The notes beneath the pieces were generated by a model, which made no database searches, had not been told where the DNA came from, and worked only from the letters and a program-made list of their open reading frames with translations. Both the position numbers and the translations under genes were made by a program. Positions 1 through 11,600 of a stretch of 39,327 nucleotides of DNA are shown piece by piece. Position 1 is the first letter of the stretch, and each line of letters opens with the position of its first letter. Source of the stretch: Saccoglossus kowalevskii (taxonomy: Eukaryota > Hemichordata > Enteropneusta > Harrimaniidae); contig NW_003137822.1 in assembly GCF_000003605.2 (NCBI RefSeq), positions 95,656-134,982 of the forward strand, read 5' to 3'.

Positions 1-435
1 GGAATCTAGAGACAGAAATTCTATGTTTTAGATTCAGTATAATTAAGTAATAATGAAAATAAAAACATTGCTTCCAGTAAGCCCTTTTGAGTGAAATCAC
101 AAAACAAACATACAATAGTAACCCATTATGTGTGATATTCATAACAAGTGTGAATAAAATCAGCCCAGGCATGTCTGAGAAACAGATGATGATATGTTAA
201 CGTTTTGTTTTGGGGTGATTTTGGAGACAAAAATGACCACCAGTCAATTAAAGGTCTTAAAAAAAAAATACAACTGTATATACATGCATTTGTAGTGTGT
301 TGTCTTTGTACTTCCTTCAAACAAAATCAGTCCATGTATGACTGAAAAATAACATCAGATATAGAGAATCCAAAACATACATGTAAATCCCTGTTTTGAA
401 CTGCCTCTGATGGGGCTTAAAAAAGTACCAGTATG
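1..435 (+). repeat. Degenerate non-autonomous element end, same family as 27480-28275
   Basis: No coding signal is seen. Around 385-425 the sequence (AATCCCTGTTTTGAACTGCC, then TGATGGGGCTTAAAAAAG) is a decayed version of the hairpin end at 28231-28277, which reads AAGTCCCCGTTTTCGGACTG and ends in GGGGACTAAAAAAA. The text before it (AATCAGCCCAGGCATGTCTGAGA, in part) also resembles the 28.2-kb element. I infer an old copy of the same family inside the last-but-one visible intron of the upstream gene. Confidence 0.45.
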
Positions 436-656
436 TGAATAAATTAAAAAAAATTTAGGGCTCAAATGTGGCCATGAACTTGACTAAAACAATTGCCTCC
501 TTTGATCAATCATTGTCAGGTTCTCTTCATTTTGCCTCTCTGGGTTGATGAGAATTTGTTACTCCTCATTTCACCGCCTTGATATACAGCCAAGTTTGCT
601 AAAATGGCATGTAGGTAATTCAAAGTGTTTTACAGTATGTGTTTTTCTCTCATTAG

Positions 657-746
657 GTTGATGAGTTGTTATCCACTAAAGCTTCATTACTTACAGAGCT
701 ACTACAGATCAATATGCCGCAAGGTGTCAGTGTGAAAATTCAAGAG
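657..746 (+). CDS. Penultimate coding exon of an unidentified upstream gene
   Basis: Thirty codons, phase 0 at both ends, bounded by a TTTTTCTCTCATTAG acceptor and a GAG|GTCAGT donor. The translation begins VDELLSTKASLLTELLQINM and ends GVSVKIQE, a leucine-rich amphipathic stretch that could be helical. It joins in frame to the exon at 1432. I do not recognise the family. Upstream exons lie outside the window or were not found in 1-656. Confidence 0.6.
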
Positions 747-898
747 GTCAGTAAACTTACAAATGTCTGTTCACGTATTCGTCTGGCTTGATCTCAGATG
801 AAATAAATTCTGTTATGTTGTGAATGAGTCAATAAAAGTATGGAATTAATATCGCGAAAAAGAAATATTCGGGAGTAAGTAAAAATCATGAAATTTAC

Positions 899-1160
899 CG
901 GTCACTGTTAGCATAGTGGTTGTCGCATCAGACTCATGATTGGTAGATCCAAGTTCAAATCCTTCCTTAGGCTGAACATCTAAAGGGTCGACCCATACCC
1001 AGGGTGGGGGTGCCACAGACTCAATGGGAAGGCCAATTCCACTGGCCGAGATTCATTCACTATTGAATGTGACTTTAGATGAATCTTGGTTAAGGTCCGC
1101 AGGTGCTTGTGTTTGACTGAGCCTGGTTGACGCCAGGATAGAGCTTTAAATTTTATAGTG
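899..1160 (+). repeat. tRNA-derived SINE
   Basis: The 5' part looks like a tRNA-related head: an A-box-like TTAGCATAGTGG (908-919) and, about 32 bases on, a B-box-like AAGTTCAAATCC (951-962). Spacing and order fit an internal RNA polymerase III promoter. The remaining 190 bases are an unrelated body with no open frame of note. The 3' limit is uncertain, near the A/T-rich stretch at 1145-1160. It sits sense-oriented in the intron between the two upstream-gene exons. A true tRNA gene is unlikely because the acceptor stem does not close. Confidence 0.6.
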
Positions 1161-1431
1161 TACAAGATGGCCACACAGCCCTGTCATGTAGTCTATATGA
1201 ATATGAATATGACTTCTGTGTCAAAAATGCACCATGTGTCAAATCTAGCACTTGCAATTTGTACATACAAAAAAAAAGTCAGGAGAGACAACAGTTACAT
1301 TCAATGTCCAACACTGTCGTCTGGCACAAAAACATTTTAAGAAAAAAAAAATCAAAAATTTTTGAAGCAGAGGTAAATGGTCTGCAGTAGTAACTGATGT
1401 CTTGTCATTTGATTCTTTGTTTCCATTTCAG

Positions 1432-1497
1432 CACACTGAAGAACACTACCAGGACAGATTTCTTCCAAGGGAAGTTCCAGACTTCTTGCTCAAATGA
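1432..1497 (+). CDS. Last coding exon of the unidentified upstream gene
   Basis: Twenty-one codons plus TGA, after a TTTGTTTCCATTTCAG acceptor. It translates as HTEEHYQDRF followed by LPREVPDFLLK and stop. Together with 657-746 it gives a 51-residue C-terminus rich in Leu and Glu. Phases agree (0/0) and both splice sites are strong, so I believe this is a real gene end, but I cannot name it. MOCS3 follows on the same strand about 1 kb downstream. Confidence 0.6.
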   Translation, partial: HTEEHYQDRFLPREVPDFLLK

Positions 1498-2494
1498 GGT
1501 ACTGCAGCTTTAGATATGAGGACCTTTCCTATCATGGTGTGTGTTTGTGGGTCAACTACTCCAGTATACATCATGACTGAAGTTCACCAACTTTGTTGAG
1601 AGATTATATCTAATTTGATTGTTTTTAATTAAGCAATATTATTATAAAAAATTTGTTTTAATATACTGAATAAATTCATGATTGAAAACATATTCTGTTT
1701 TAATGTGACTGCATTTGTAAGAGAGCAAAGAATTTACTGTACATAAAATTATAGACTCAAGGCCACTGTTTTTTTGTTGGTTACCATGCTCATTTATAAA
1801 CATCATTTTGTTTCCTAGAAATATGCTGTTTATATTGTCTTGCTATCAATGGAACGGGCATCTCATTCATATTCATGTACATGTATATATATATATATGA
1901 ATGTTCTTCAAAATATTCATGTCAAATAAGCAACAGTTATCCAATTATCCATATGAAAATTTCTGCTTACAACTCTTTCAAGGGGGATTTGGATTATAAC
2001 ATAACTTACATCCTACCTAAAGCAAATAAACTTTGTTTTGTGTTTAGTGCTGAGCTCTTTTGTTAAATACAGCACCAAATATTCTGTTGGTGTCCAGAGA
2101 AGGAACAGCCAGCACGCACACAGGGAAAACTTGGATTATTAACATGTAATATTAGGTTTTCAGGGCTGGTGAGTACAAAAAAAGTACACTAAATGAACCA
2201 AAATACATAGATACATACCAATGCAGAATTTGATTTGTAAGTAATTAACAACAAATGTTCGGCAAAACTTGAGTTACCCAACTCAAATAAAATCCCAAAC
2301 TTGCAAGAAAGAGTTAAAGTGAACGTTTGTACAGGTTATGAGAAAATATGTAGGGGCTGGGCATGTTGAAAAAAAAGCAAAATAAAATTATAGTGTCGCC
2401 CCCTATTGACAATGTTCAGAAAACACAAAGCAAAAGTATTTACTTAGCAGCTCACAAGAGGGCGTATTTCTAACGTGGCCCCCGTAAACACAAA
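1498..2494 (+). other. 3' UTR of upstream gene and MOCS3 5' flank
   Basis: No coding exon is seen. The first 180 bases are the probable 3' UTR of the upstream gene. A short AT microsatellite (ATGTACATGTATATATATAT) lies near 1873-1896. The last few hundred bases must hold the MOCS3 promoter; no TATA box is evident, and GC rises slightly near 2395-2500. Confidence 0.5.
1669..1674 (+). terminator. Polyadenylation signal AATAAA of the upstream gene
   Basis: A canonical AATAAA lies 172 bases after the stop codon at 1497, followed within 40 bases by T- and GT-containing sequence. Confidence 0.5.
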
Positions 2495-2611
2495 ATGGAT
2501 GCACACACAAGCTCAACGTGCGACATGGACGAACTAGTCGAGTTACGTCGCAATCTCGAAGAAAAATCGTTAGAAGTTGACAGGCTTCGTCAGAAACTAA
2601 AGCTATACGAG
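2495..2611 (+). CDS. MOCS3: MOCS3 exon 1
   Basis: 39 codons, ending in phase 0 at GAG|GTAATA. The ATG at 2495 (context CACAAAATGG) is chosen because it opens the only in-frame path and CCGTAAACA upstream contains a stop. The exon encodes a charged Leu-heptad segment ([19 protein letters not shown]), the predicted N-terminal coiled coil seen in animal MOCS3 and Uba4 proteins. Confidence 0.85.
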
Positions 2612-5600
2612 GTAATATTTTAATTTAAATTTTCGAAATCTGTTCTATTTTGAATCGATGCATTACATTTTAACATAATCTCATTTTCACCCGGTATTTT
2701 TCAAACCAAGTTATCTCCAAGTACTGCAATATCGGCATTGAGTGAGAACATATAAATGTGTGTACATTAGTTTATTACTAGGTTATGTATGTATTGGCTC
2801 CTTTAATAATCTGTGACCCCCGGGGGCATTACATAGAACTTGCCTAAAGGGGAAGTGCCCCTGAAATGGGACTCGTTTTTTGGATTTTAGGTAACAGTAG
2901 GATAGGATAGGATATTTTATTTGGAACGTACACAAAAAACAATGCTTGAGTAAAGTCCAACGTAAGAAACATACAGTATCACAACTAATCTAAAATAATT
3001 TTAAAATCTGAAAAACAAAATTAGCTAAAATACTACAAATATATTTGTCTACACTAGAGAAAACATTAATAAACAATTCTCCATTTGGTAATGTTTGATA
3101 GTCAGGTGAGTATTTGAACAATGTATAGAGGAATTTTTTTCTGTGTTCTGAAAAACTGTCACAATGAAAAAAGTAATGTTTTTCATCACCCACATCCTTA
3201 GAGTCACATTTGTTACATACCCTGTCAATTTTATTTATTCCCCTGTGACGGCCTATTTCAATTGGCAAGAAGTGGGCTGAAATACGAAATTTGGTTAATG
3301 CTACTCTGTGTTTTTGTTTTATATCATCCAAGTATTTTTCAAATTTATAATTATTTTTGAATGTTTTATAAGTACTTAGTTTATTATGACCAGTTTTGTT
3401 CAACTGACTTTCCACATTTGTTGAGTAAATTTGGTTTAACCTTTCTTTAAACAGATTGCAAAAATTTGCCTGATTAGTATCCGTGTTTGTAACAGTATCA
3501 GTCTTATTTCTGGTCAAGTTAGGTATAAATATCGGTAATATTTTTCCGATTTGGTATACTTGTGTAAGTGACAGAGGTGTTTCTATGGTCAAAGTACATA
3601 TTTTAATAAATTAATATACAATGCAACTGTTGGCTTACATGTGCTTCTATTGGAGATGCTCTACTAATAGAGCAAATACGGAAATTGTTTTATTTGGAAT
3701 AAACAGTGTTGACAGAAATGGTACTTTGGTATAAATATGGTCACACTTTTGAGCACTCAGGGGCACCTCCCTACTCAGCTATGTATCAACTGCCTCCCCC
3801 GGGTCTGTGACGCCAAAAATTAATAATATGGTGTAGAATTCGGGTTTGTAAGACACTCATCATGATAGGTACATCATTTTTCTGGGTGGGTGGACGTCTG
3901 TATTGTGTGAGGGTTTTCGGCATGGTTTGGGGTTTGAAATGTGTTGTATGTTTTACAAGGAAACAGTACAAGCCGCTTGTAACATTGGAATAATATTTGA
4001 TGACACCCTTCAGTACAGAAAACATATCACCACTACAAGTATTTACATGCACATCCGACGTATTGGACACATCCGACAGTATCTATCCACTGAAACCTGT
4101 TTCGAATTAGTATGTTCCATCCTTGTTGCTAAACTGGACTATTGCAATGCCTTACTATATGGCTTACCCGACACACAAATACATCTCCTTTAAAGGGCAC
4201 AGAATTGTGCTGTCCATTTCATCACACGTTCAAAGAAGTTCAACTATATTACCCCTGTTCTACATCAATTACATTGGCTCCCAGTTATTTACAGAATTCA
4301 ATTCAAGATCACTACTCACATACAAAGTACTTCATGGATTAACACCAACCTACATATCTTGATTCAACTCCGTCAACTTGGTAGAACTCTTTGTTCAAGT
4401 AATACATGTACAAATTCAGAACCAGACTCAAGACATATGGCGATCACTCATTCTCACATGCTTCTCCGTCATTATGGAATCAGTCACCAACAGACATTCG
4501 TTCTGCAGCCAGTTTAAACATTTTCAAATCTAAACTCAAAATTTTTATGTTTCAGAGAGCATTTCTGTGAACTGACAGCGTCATTGGGCATCATCGTGAC
4601 GGATATTAGCTAAGGCGCTATACAAACTCTTGATTATATTATTATTATTAAATATATATATTGTCTCATTCTATTCATAGGAACATGATAAAAGGCACAA
4701 GGCTATGCTTGATTGTGAATTAATCAATGATAATAATCTGCATACTATTCCACATTTATCTGTGATTTCTAAACTAGAAAACTCATCAATCGCGAGACAC
4801 AGTAGACAACTGATTTTACCTGAAATTGGTGTTAAAGGTACTGTATTTCAATATCATTCATTTCCTTGCTGAGTTCACAAAGCCTTTAGTTGTTGTACCT
4901 GTTTGCCTTGCATAATACTAGTAGTTTATTCACAATTTCAATTACTGTATTTGGGGTCTGTGATTTGACCATTAATAATTATTTCTTGAGGTTGCTGAAT
5001 TGTTAAAAAAAAAAAATTACATTTTTGATAAGTCAAATATCATAGAATGAGTTTCCGTCAGTGATAATGTAATTGCAGATAATTAAAAATGGTATTGGAA
5101 GTAATTTCAAATAAAACAATGTATGTACACTGAGGACATTAATATGTAAATAGTTTGAATAAACTTCAAGATTGAGATCATCGGAATGTGGCTACGGTTT
5201 TTGCTCTAAGTGGTTTAATGTTAGAGGAAAATAAATTATTGCAAAAATTATAAAAATATTCATATACATTTGGTTCATATATAGGTCATCTAGAAGAAAA
5301 TAACAAATTATTGTGGTTTTAAATTTATAGAAGAATTATGTGTGCCTTCTATCACATTTCAATTTTTGTGTTTATATTTATATACAACACGCATATACAT
5401 TTATGATCTGACATTTTCCAGGACAGATATCCATTGCTAATACGTCAGTATTAATAGTTGGAGCCGGTGGATTAGGATGTCCTTCTGCCATTTATCTAGC
5501 TGCTGCTGGTATTGGTAAGATATTCATATTTTTTTAAACTGATCTATTTTTACTTTTTTATTGATGTTTGATCACTGTATTATGAAGGTATGATTTTGTA

Positions 5601-8600
5601 TGCAACTGTTAAATGTGATCACCATGGTGATGTATGTTTTGTGTTCCTGTTCAGGTTTGTATCTATCTGCACTTTTAATTGTTCTCTAAGTATCGGTATA
5701 TTGTTAACTCTGGTTTTCCATTCACTTATATAGTATGATGTATATAATGTATGTGTTGACTTTTGTAGTAAAATATATGAAACATTTTTTTTATATGCAT
5801 TGTGACTTCTTTCTATGCAATGCAGTATGTCTTTGTATGCAATGTGACATGTCTTTGTATGCAATGCAATATGTCTTTGGCAATTCGTCATGTTTTTGTA
5901 AGCAATGTGACATGTCTTTGTGTGCAATGTTACATGTTTTTGTATGCAAAGCGACATGACTTTGTGTGCATTGTGACATGTCTGTATGCAATGCAACATG
6001 TCTTTGTATGCAATTCGTCATGTCTTTGTATGCAATGTGTCATGTCTTTGTATGCAATGTGACATGTCTTTGTACGCAATGCGACATGTCTTTGTATGCA
6101 TTGTGGCATCTTTCTAAGCAATGTGTCATGTCTTTGTATGCAATGCGTCATGTCTTTGTGTGCAATGCGACATGTCTTTGTATGCAATGCGACATGTCTT
6201 TGTATGCAATGAGAAACGTCTTTGTGTGCAATGTGACATGTTTTTGTATGCAAAGCAACATGTTTTTGTATGCAATGTGACATGTATGTATGCAATGCGA
6301 CATGTCTTTGTGTGCAATGCGACATGTCTTTGTGTGCAATGCGACATGTCTTTGTATGCAATGCAACATGTCTTTGTATGCAATGCAACATGTCTTTGTA
6401 TGCAATGTGTCATGTCTTTGTATGCAATGTGACATGTCTTTGTGTGCAATGTGACTCGTCTTTTTGTGCAATGTGACTCGTCTTTGTATGCAATATGACA
6501 CGTCTTTGTAGGCAATGTGACATGTCTTTGTGTGCAATGCAACATGTCTGTATGCAATGTGAAACGTCTTTTGTATGCAATGTGACATGTCTGTATGCAA
6601 TGCGACATGTCTGTATGCAATGTGACATGTCTTTGTGTGTAATGTGACAAGTTTCTGTATGCAAAGCGACGTGTCTTTGTATGTAATGTGACATGTCTTT
6701 GTGTGTAATGTGACATGTTTCTGTATGCAAAGCGACATGTCTTTGTATGTAATGTGACATGTTTCTGTATGCAAAGCGACATGTCTTTGTATGCAATGTG
6801 ACATGTCTTTGTGTGCAATGTGACATGTCTTTGTATGCAATGTGACATGTCTTTGTATGCAATGTAACATATATTTTTAAATACTATGAGGTTATTACGA
6901 GGATATTTAAAAATTCACTACGTTCAATTACCCACCATGGACTCCGGTCAGTCAAAATGACTATTTTGAACTGTAGGCATTAATCAGCGATTCTGCCGGT
7001 GACGGAGAGATAGAATCTAGGTCAGGGGAAGCCCCATGACCCCAAGATTCTTTTACCCCTTACGTCACGAACCCACGTGACCGAGGCCACATGGCAGCGC
7101 CATAGACGGCCGTACAATCACTCTTCTTTCATCTCCGCCTCGTCGGGAATGATTCTCAGCGGCTCTGCCTGGCTCGTTTGCTTTTTCTAGCGTGGGTCAT
7201 TGCTGCAGCCGCGGCATCCGACATTCTAGCTGGTAGGATAAGTTTTTCTTGTCCTTTATCCTTGTGTCGTTTTCCCCTTTGTGTGTTATGCTTTTCCACA
7301 AATTAAAACCCAGCGCCACCACGTAACCACTTGTTGGTTTCATGGCGGCACCTTTTACAACTGTATTTCGTTTCCCTCATGCATGTCATCTTTTATTTAC
7401 AATGTATTTAGAAATGGATAGATGCACTGGCAACGTCAGAAGCTCGCCGGTGGTATTATCCCTCAGTTTTTGAGGCGGGTCTGCAACCATTGTACACAGA
7501 ACTTGCAGGACTGGAACCCACATGCTAAATGCTACCGATATTACTTGTGTACAGGGTTCGGGCGTCTGCCCAGAGAATATTTGCAATCACTGGGGTTCTG
7601 AAGCCTGGGATTCTTTGCAGCAGTTTGTAAAGATTGCCAAGAGTGACTGGGTTGCTCGCTCGCACAAAGGTCGCGTGGCAGGTGGAACCAGCATAGATAT
7701 GGGTGAGTTGTGCGTTGGCATGAGTCAGAAGTCCTCGCGCTGTGCCCCTAGAGGTATTTCCTCCTATTGGGCCCGCCCAGGGTCCCGTTGTGGAGCCATC
7801 CTCGCACAGCGCCGGTTTTGCCGCTGAAATAAAGGCATTGGTCGAAGGTCTGTCGGGGAAGATTGCGTCCCTGGCAGGCCGGGTAGATCAAATGCAGTCG
7901 AAGCGAGCTGTCTCCAATGCAGCCTCTCAGCCGGCAAGCAGGAAGAAACATAGAAAGCACCGTTTGCATTCTAGACACGTCTCTTCCGGGGAACCCCCTG
8001 TTCCCAGCCGTGATCCCTCCGCTAACTTGGGGGAGGCCGAGGCTCAGGCTAGTGACACCGGGTCTCCTCGGGGACCTCGGACACAAAACACCAACGGGGA
8101 TGCTGGTAGCCAAGACTCCGTTTTCGTCCTCCCCCTTCAACCAGCCAAGGTTCGCCGCGCAGTACCGGACTTAATAATTTACCTTCAAGTCCGAGCTCCA
8201 CTGTGGGTTTCGACTCCCTTCTTGCCGACCCACGGGCATTCCCAGAGGGAACCAACCCTGTCATGAGACGCACTCTCGCCCACATTTTTAAGCTGAGAGG
8301 TGGCAGTTTGTTCGCGTCGGATACAGTGGGTACCTCGGGCAGTCCCTCAGAGTCCACAATGTGTAATGACTCAGTGAGCCACGCCGTTGGGGTGATGCGG
8401 AATATTATCAGTCCAGGTTATGTATATTCCCCCACCCTCGATCCTAAAGCAACCACTCACGGTCACTTCTACGCTGATGGGATCGCAGGCACCGGGATCC
8501 AGATCGACCCCACCGCACCAGGGATAATCTTTTTGCATAACCCCTTTCGCTGGACCAAACGCTACCCTATTGGGGCAATTTTGGATTCGGACCCCAATTC

Positions 8601-11600
8601 GTGGGACGAAACTAGAAGCCCCCCACCCGAACCCCAAGGCTCCTTCCCCAGACCCCGGTACCACAAATTTCTGTTCTGCTAACCGGGCAAAGGGGACGGC
8701 CGGGTTCCATGGTCATTCTCATCGACCTAGTCTGAGACTATCTAACACGCCCTGAGGGCAGAGTTGTGACCCACCAATTTCCTAGAATTCATGGCCGCCA
8801 CACTGTTCGGCAAGGGATCAGGCTACGACTTAGTAACCCCAGTTATCCCCGGGGAAGCTCATCTCACGGAAGAAGAGAGACCCCCCCCCCCTCTTGGAAC
8901 CGCCGAACCCATGGCCACAGATCCCTGTCGCACGCAAATTTCGCCGGTGCATTCCGGCTTGGAGGGTAACTGATCCCTGGATGCTCCAGGTGGTGACACT
9001 CGGTTACAGAATACCACTGACATCTCCACCGCCCCTGTCAGTGTCCGCCCCATTTGGGGGCACTGCCAGGGGATCCCCGCAAGGCGGAAACAATCAGACA
9101 GGAAGTAGACAGTTTGCTAAAAAAAGGGCGCCATACACAGAATAGTTCAGCCAGGCTTCTACTCAAATGTATTCATAGTACCCAAAGCTACAGGCGGCTG
9201 GCGTCCGGTTCTGAACCTAAACAGACTAAATCAGTATGTGCTTCTCGATCGGTTCCGCATGGAGACACCATCCAGTGTCCTACTCTCCATCCACCGGTTC
9301 GACTGGCTAGCCTCTTTAGACTTGTGAGATGCATACCTGCACATACCGATGCACCCAGCGAGTTGCCCTCTCCTTCGATTCGCCCACCTGAGCCAAGTAT
9401 TCGAATTGTTGGTGCTCCCCTTCGGGTTATGCACAGCGTCCTACGTGTTCACCAAAGTGATGAAACAAGTTGTACTGCTGCTCCACCAAATGTTGGTACA
9501 CATCAATCCGTACCTAGACGACTGTTTGTTACACAACCCAGACAAGGGGTTATTAGCCAGACAAGTAAGGCTAACGCAGGATTTACTCCACCAGTTGGGC
9601 TTCCTAGAAAATCAGAAAAAGTCCCATCCCGACCGACTCAACAGTTGGTGTTTCTGGGCATGGAGTTCAACTCCGAGGTAGGCCTGGTTCACCCATCTCA
9701 AGCGCATTGCCTAGCGCTAAGCAACCTAGCAGAACGCCTAGTCACCCTCAGTGTCCCTCCGAGAACTAATGTAGCTCATCGGAATGATGACCTCCGTTCA
9801 AAGGGTAGTTCCCCAGGCCGCTCTACGTAGCCGCCCGGTCCAACGCTTGTTATTGGAACACCGAGCTCACCTATGGGAACTAGACAGGCGAGTATTGATC
9901 CCGGACCAAGCGAAGGAAACCCTGTCCTAGTGGTCGTCACTGACCAACCTCGGGCAGGGGGTCCCCTTGGACCCACTCCAAGGGTGGGGAACGCATCTAT
10001 TGGACAAACATGCCCAAGGAATATGGCCTCCGCAGTGGGTTTGGGACCACCATATCAACTGGCTCGAGCTGAAAGCAATTCGTGTTCGAGACCACAGAGT
10101 CCTGCTCCGCACAGATAACACAGCGGGGGTCTCCTATATCAACAAGGAGGGGGGACGCCTTCCCCATCGTTGTCGGCCCTAGCAGAGCAAATTCTCCTTT
10201 GGTGTCTGGAATACAATGTGGAGCTAACCGCACACCACCTTCCAGGGGTGAGGAACGGTCTGGCAAACGTCCTTTTGAGGCGGCCCCGTCTCCAGGACAT
10301 GGAGTGGCAGATACCCCAGTGGGTAGCCTTCAGGCTGTTTCGGCTGTGGAACGATTCAAAAATAGACCTGTTTGTCGCACACCAGAACGCCGAGCTCCCG
10401 ACGTATGTAACACTAACACTCCTGCCTACACCAGTAGCCTGGGCTGTGGACGCCTTATCGATTCCGTGGTCCCACATGGATGCATACGCCTTTCCTCCCT
10501 TCCCGCTGACTACGACTCGAAATGGCGAGCATACACTAATTGGTGTAGTGGAAGGGAGATTGATCCATGCCATCCCTCTATCGACCAGGTAGCAGACTTC
10601 TTTGTCCACTTGTTTGACGAAGTAGGTTTGTCCTACGCAGCGATCGTTGGCTACTCTTTGAGAACTCTTTGGGGTCAAGTCTAGCCGATTGTCCTATTAT
10701 TAAAAGACTGTTTACTGCTTTTCATAAACAGAGGCCGAAGACCCATAGAAGGGAACCGCCCAATTGGGATCTGTCGGTTGTTTTAGTAGCCCTAGGCAGA
10801 CCACCTTTCGAGCCCCTATTTTCAGCACCACTCAAGTTTTTGACGTGGAAAACAGTCTTCCTTCTGGCCCTCGCCTCAGTTAGGCACCGGTCAGAGCTAG
10901 GTGCACTGTCCTTCGCGAACGGTTGCACCGCCCTTATGGACGATCAAGTTGTACTAAAGATACGAATCAGGTTTCTCGCCAAGAACCAAATCCCAGGACA
11001 CGATCCTCAACCGATCGTCATCCCCCGGCTGTCAAATATTGTCGGTCCGGAGGATCAGAAGAAATTGCTTCTCTGCCTGGTCCGAGTGTTGAGTTGCTAC
11101 GAGAACCGTACCAGGTTTTCCAGACGGGGAACCAAACACATGTTTTTGTGTTACGGCCCTGGCAAACTGAATAAGCCGGCCTCCCCGACTTCCATCTCTA
11201 GGTGGATTACTGTGACTGTACTGGAGGTCTATAATACATTATCCTCCTCAACACAGACCTTGCAGAGACACCAAGTATGAGCACATGAGGTCCGTGCGAT
11301 TGCTAACACATTCTGAGGGCAGGCTTCTGGAGAACGCAGAACGTCTTCATCAACTACTACCTAAGAGACACCCAATCTATTGAGCAGGGTCTCTTCAGGT
11401 TAGGCCCCATTATAGCGGGTCAGGCTTTGATTACCGACCCAGCCCGAACGACCACAGGGGTCCCTGCGCATAGGTGATAAGTCAGTCTCGGCATTCTTGG
11501 GGACAGATTGTCTGTACCACTAGCACTTCCTGTAAGCTCCCATGTTTCACCTTTTTTGACCTAAACCCTCATGCGANNNNNNNNNNNNNNNNNNNNNNNN

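Larger units (their letters stand above)
2612..4680 (+). other. MOCS3: MOCS3 intron 1 (U2-type) with three layers of transposon debris
   Basis: Donor GTAATA, acceptor TCTATTCATAG. It holds a terminal-inverted-repeat element (2818-3803) interrupted by a minus-strand LINE fragment, then a plus-strand LINE 3' end (about 3900-4650). Confidence 0.8.
6900..11576 (+). mobile_element. DIRS-type tyrosine-recombinase retrotransposon, decayed, right end lost in gap
   Basis: A GC-rich block in an AT-rich intron, sense to MOCS3. The order is gag-like region, reverse transcriptase, RNase H, tyrosine recombinase, which is the DIRS/Ngaro architecture; these elements integrate by a recombinase and make no target duplication. 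All coding parts carry stops or frameshifts. The left boundary is soft (composition shifts near 6900-6960) and the right end lies in or beyond the N run, so terminal repeats could not be defined. Confidence 0.85.

Noticed and set aside
5797-6868. CRISPR-like array
   Set aside because: Units are contiguous with no unique spacers, in a eukaryotic intron.
5930-6870. Long Cys/His-rich open frames on both strands (up to 240 codons)
   Set aside because: They are the 22-bp minisatellite read in successive frames; no start context, splice sites or non-repeat flanks support coding.
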